Positions 61,631 to 64,000 of a DNA stretch of 64,000 nucleotides are shown piece by piece. This stretch comes from Hyphomonadaceae bacterium UKL13-1. GTDB lineage: Bacteria; Pseudomonadota; Alphaproteobacteria; Caulobacterales; Aquidulcibacteraceae. Each line of letters opens with the position of its first letter. Position 1 is the first letter of the stretch. Under the pieces are notes generated by a model. The model saw only the letters and a program-made list of their open reading frames with translations. It did no database searches and had not been told where the DNA came from. The stretch is from the NCBI GenBank assembly GCA_001602435.1, contig CP012156.1, positions 1,260,001-1,324,000 on the forward strand, read 5' to 3'. Position numbers and translations under genes: made by a program.

Positions 61631-62824
61631 ATGGCCGCAGGAATTCGTGACAAAGTCGCCGTCATTGGCATGGGTTGTTCCAAGTTCGGAGAGCGTTGGG
61701 ATTGCGGTCCGGAAGAATTGATGGTCGAGGCTTATCTAGAGGCTATGGCAGATGCGGGGATTGAGCCGACCCAATTGGATGCGGCTTGGTTTTCCACTCA
61801 TATTGATGAGATTGGCACCGGCAAGGGCGGCACACCTTTGTCTATCGCTTTGCGTCTGCCCAATATCGCCGTCACACGGGTTGAGAATTTCTGTGCGTCA
61901 GGCTCTGAGGCTTTTCGCGGCGCGGTCTATGCGGTCGCCGCTGGTGCTGCCGATATCGCGATTGCTGTAGGTGTCGAGAAGCTGAAAGACACTGGCTATG
62001 GCGGCCTGCCCACAGGCAATATGGGCACTTTTATCCCCCAGACGGCACCCAATGGCTCGGCCCCCGGTAATTTCGCGCAATTGGCCAGTGCCTATCGCGC
62101 CAAGCACACGGTTTCTCGCGAAGACCTTAAGCGCGCCATCGCCCATGTGTCCGTCAAGAGCCACGCCAATGGGTCGAAGAATCCGAAGGCGCATTTGCGC
62201 AATGTGGTGACCGAAGAACAAGTCATGGCTGCCCCAATGATCGCAGAGCCTTTGGGCCTGTTTGATTGCTGTGGCGTGTCGGATGGTGCTGCGGCTGCCA
62301 TCGTCACGACGCCCGAAATTGCCCGCGCTTTGGGCAAGAAGGACTTGGTCTATGTGAAAGCCCTACAGCTTTCGGTCTCTAACGGGATGGAGAGCCAGCA
62401 TAATTCGTGGGATGGCTCTTACTTCCATACTGCCCGCATCGCCGCGAAAAAGGCCTATCTTGAGGCCGGCATTGAGCGGCCGCGTGACCAGATTTCGATG
62501 ATTGAGGTCCATGATTGCTTCTCTGTGACGGAGCTTGTGACCATGGAAGACTTGTTCATCTCGCCTGAAGGCCAAGGCTGGAAGGACGTCATGAACGGCT
62601 TTTATGATGCCGATGGCCAAGTGCCCTGCCAGATTGACGGCGGGCTGAAATGCTTTGGCCATCCGATTGGAGCCTCGGGTCTGCGGATGCTTTATGAAAT
62701 GTATTTGCAATTGCAGGGTCGGGCGGGTGATCGCCAATTGTCGAACCCCAGTTTAGGGCTGACGCACAATCTGGGTGGAGCGCCTGCAAGTAATGTCTGT
62801 TCTGTCGCGATTATTGGCCTTTAA
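61631..62824 (+). CDS. SCP2-type thiolase / acetyl-CoA acetyltransferase family protein
   Basis: 397 residues, thiolase fold. The nucleophile is Cys88 in VENFCASGSEAFRGAVYAVAAG. SMIEVHDCFSVTEL and LKCFGHPIGASGLRMLYEMYLQLQGRAGDRQL follow with the active-site His, and the end is LTHNLGGAPASNVCSVAII. This is the lipid-transfer-protein/SCP-x thiolase group, which often works with DUF35 or HMGCS-like partners (for example aldolases in steroid side-chain breakdown). The HMGCS/DUF35 fusion encoded 2.3 kb upstream is the probable partner. GGGAGG lies nine bases before the ATG. Confidence 0.88.
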   Translation: MAAGIRDKVAVIGMGCSKFGERWDCGPEELMVEAYLEAMADAGIEPTQLDAAWFSTHIDEIGTGKGGTPLSIALRLPNIAVTRVENFCASGSEAFRGAVYAVAAGAADIAIAVGVEKLKDTGYGGLPTGNMGTFIPQTAPNGSAPGNFAQLASAYRAKHTVSREDLKRAIAHVSVKSHANGSKNPKAHLRNVVTEEQVMAAPMIAEPLGLFDCCGVSDGAAAAIVTTPEIARALGKKDLVYVKALQLSVSNGMESQHNSWDGSYFHTARIAAKKAYLEAGIERPRDQISMIEVHDCFSVTELVTMEDLFISPEGQGWKDVMNGFYDADGQVPCQIDGGLKCFGHPIGASGLRMLYEMYLQLQGRAGDRQLSNPSLGLTHNLGGAPASNVCSVAIIGL

Positions 62825-62888
62825 GGCGACTGCGCCTTTGAACTTGCTATTCATTGCGCGCAAAGACCGTCATCTGACAACAATGGCT

Positions 62889-62910
62889 AGTCAATTCTTG
62901 TGAATTGACT
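62889..62910. repeat. Perfect 9-bp inverted repeat
   Basis: AGTCAATTC-TTGT-GAATTGACT lies in the 252-base gap between the thiolase and the GST gene. It has no U-tract, so it is more likely an operator or RNA hairpin than a terminator. Nothing else is seen in this gap. Confidence 0.4.
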
Positions 62911-63076
62911 GCACAGATTGGGCTTTGGGCTGTCAAAGTTGTTGGCCAGACGCGCATGTGGCGCTACCTATCCTCTCAAGAATGGCGCGCTGCGCGAGTC
63001 GAAATTGATTGATAAGTATCTGTCCCATCGGCAGCCAAAGCACGCGATTTGTTATAAGAACTAGGGAGCTTGAGTG

Positions 63077-63721
63077 ATGAAATTATATGGAAGTGACCTT
63101 TCCCCGTTTGTGCAGCGCGTGAAGATGCAGATTGCCGCTAAGGGTTTGGAAGTCGAGTATTTGCCACCCCCAGGCGGCGGTATGAAAAGCGAAGAGTTTC
63201 TGGCTATCAATCCAATCGGGAAAATCCCTTGCTTGGTAACGGACTCGGGCATGTCCTTGCCGGAGTCGGAAGTCATTCTCGAATATCTCGAAGATGCATT
63301 CCCGAAGCCAGCTTTGCGTCCTCGCAAGCCTGAAGAGCGTGCGCAAGTGCGCCTCATCTCGCGCGTGAATGACATCTATGTCGGCCCGGCGATGGGCAAG
63401 ATTTTTGGTCTGATGGGCCCTGGCAAAGATCCTGAAGCCATCAAAGCCGCGATTGCGGACGTCAATACCGCTTTGGGTCATCTCGAACATGTGCTGACGA
63501 GCAAGAAGCATGCGGCTGGCAATAAGTTCAGCTTGGCAGATTGCACCATCACCCCAAGCCTGTTCTTCGTGGTCAAGATCCTGCCGGTTATGGGCGTGAA
63601 AGCACCTTTGAAGAATTTCAAGAAGATCGCCAAATATTGGAAGACCCGCGAGAAAGACGCAGTGACCGTGAAGGCAATCGAAGAGATGACGGCAGAAATG
63701 AAGGCCCGCTTCGGGATGTAA
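63077..63721 (+). CDS. Glutathione S-transferase family protein
   Basis: 214 residues. The N-terminal thioredoxin-like domain has MKLYGSDLSPFVQRVKMQIAAKGLEVEYLPPPGG with the Ser of LSPF as likely glutathione-activating residue, cis-Pro in IGKIPCLV, and PESEVILEYLEDAFP (Glu-Ser contact to glutathione). The C-terminal helical domain follows with GNKFSLADCTITPSLFFVVKIL (N-capping Asp). It conjugates or reduces unknown electrophiles. ATG 63077 has GGGAG eight bases upstream; GTG 63074 is alternative. A strong terminator follows. Confidence 0.9.
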   Translation: MKLYGSDLSPFVQRVKMQIAAKGLEVEYLPPPGGGMKSEEFLAINPIGKIPCLVTDSGMSLPESEVILEYLEDAFPKPALRPRKPEERAQVRLISRVNDIYVGPAMGKIFGLMGPGKDPEAIKAAIADVNTALGHLEHVLTSKKHAAGNKFSLADCTITPSLFFVVKILPVMGVKAPLKNFKKIAKYWKTREKDAVTVKAIEEMTAEMKARFGM

Positions 63722-63742
63722 TTTCTACCAAATCAAGTCGTC

Positions 63743-63782
63743 AAAAGGCCCGTCGGACTGAGAGGTTCGACGGGCTTTTTTG
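63743..63782. terminator. Intrinsic terminator after the GST gene, bidirectional
   Basis: GCCCGTCG (63748-63755) and CGACGGGC (63768-63775) form a perfect 8-bp stem with a 12-base loop. AAAAG precedes and TTTTTTG follows, so it can end transcripts on both strands: the GST gene and the convergent partial gene at the window edge. Confidence 0.85.
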
Positions 63783-63789
63783 TATGGCC

Positions 63790-63999
63790 CTATTTCAGCG
63801 CATTAACCCGGGCTTGAACATCGGCGCTGAGCGCAGCGTAAAACAGATTATAGCCGGTTATCTTGTAAAACGTGCCCAGCTCAAACCGCGCCCGTGACAA
63901 GGCCGCCGGACGGTTCACCTCTACCCACAAGAGATCATCCCGACACATAGCCCCGGTCTCTCCGGGTAGCAGGGCCGGTTCTGTGCCGCGTTCCAGGCC
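63790..63999 (-). CDS. Unidentified protein, C-terminal part
   Basis: Minus-strand frame open to the window edge: 69 residues ending in TAG at 63792-63790. It reads GLERGTEPALLPGETGAMCR, then DDLLWVEVNRPAALSRARFE and LGTFYKITGYNLFYAALSAD, ending VQARVNALK. Amino acid use looks like real protein, and it shares the terminator with the convergent GST gene. No domain is recognised; the start lies outside the window. Confidence 0.55.
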   Translation of the reverse strand, partial: GLERGTEPALLPGETGAMCRDDLLWVEVNRPAALSRARFELGTFYKITGYNLFYAALSADVQARVNALK

Positions 64000-64000
64000 G

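Overview
The window is about 64 kb of dense chromosomal DNA from an alphaproteobacterium, most plausibly a member of the Caulobacterales/Hyphomonadales side of the class. The basis is gene content and synteny: a DUF2093 protein, a plant-type class II DAHP synthase, Coq7 instead of UbiF, a gltA-gltX-comEC block, RNase E with a long acidic and arginine-rich tail, and an iscR/sufBCDST/sufA operon. Most genes are housekeeping; there are no insertion sequences, no CRISPR array and no rRNA.

Layout. 1-4.9 kb: end of an HxlR regulator, a TIM-barrel isomerase-like gene, a PhyH dioxygenase, a Ycf48-like beta-propeller protein and DAHP synthase. 4.9-9.7 kb: a four-gene minus-strand operon (DUF2946, TonB-dependent receptor, PepSY membrane protein, PCu(A)C chaperone) that looks like a copper-acquisition system. 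9.7-16.8 kb: M23 peptidase, DUF2093, gltA, gltX, comEC and a hydrolase. 16.8-25.3 kb: the Suf iron-sulfur operon behind a recognisable IscR type-1 site, interrupted on the opposite strand by a VapC/Phd-type toxin-antitoxin pair. 25.3-36.3 kb: TfoX-like and GNAT proteins, a LemA/TPM operon, an HD-domain protein, an EamA transporter, GluQ-RS, esterase, HNH nuclease, an XpaC-like protein, coq7, dsbB and exoD. 36.4-38.4 kb: tRNA-Leu(CAA) and beside it a three-gene accessory operon (a frameshifted gene, an HTH regulator, a DUF6941-like protein). 38.4-49 kb: envelope and RNA genes (lipoprotein DsbA, M48 protease, rne, N-acetylmuramoyl-alanine amidase, mrcA, prfB). 49-56.4 kb: hrpB, a PLP dehydratase, a Tet-type MFS pump, a small secreted protein and gatCA. 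56.4-64 kb: FAD oxidoreductase, an HMG-CoA-synthase-like/DUF35 fusion, a CE15-like esterase, an SCP2-type thiolase and a glutathione S-transferase.

The most unusual signal is at 37.5-38.0 kb. There a conserved-looking protein is readable only after a -1 shift, and the shift point falls on GGGAAAG placed exactly as X XXY YYZ in the upstream frame, the heptamer used by phage lambda G-GT. This may be programmed recoding or a simple indel; the sequence alone cannot decide. Other points of interest are the antisense toxin-antitoxin pair inside the suf operon with a predicted leaderless, self-repressed promoter, the overlapping divergent start codons of gltX and comEC, and the HMGCS/DUF35 fusion that appears to lack the usual catalytic cysteine. 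Start codons were moved from the longest reading frame wherever a Shine-Dalgarno sequence or family length argued for it; this is stated in each entry.
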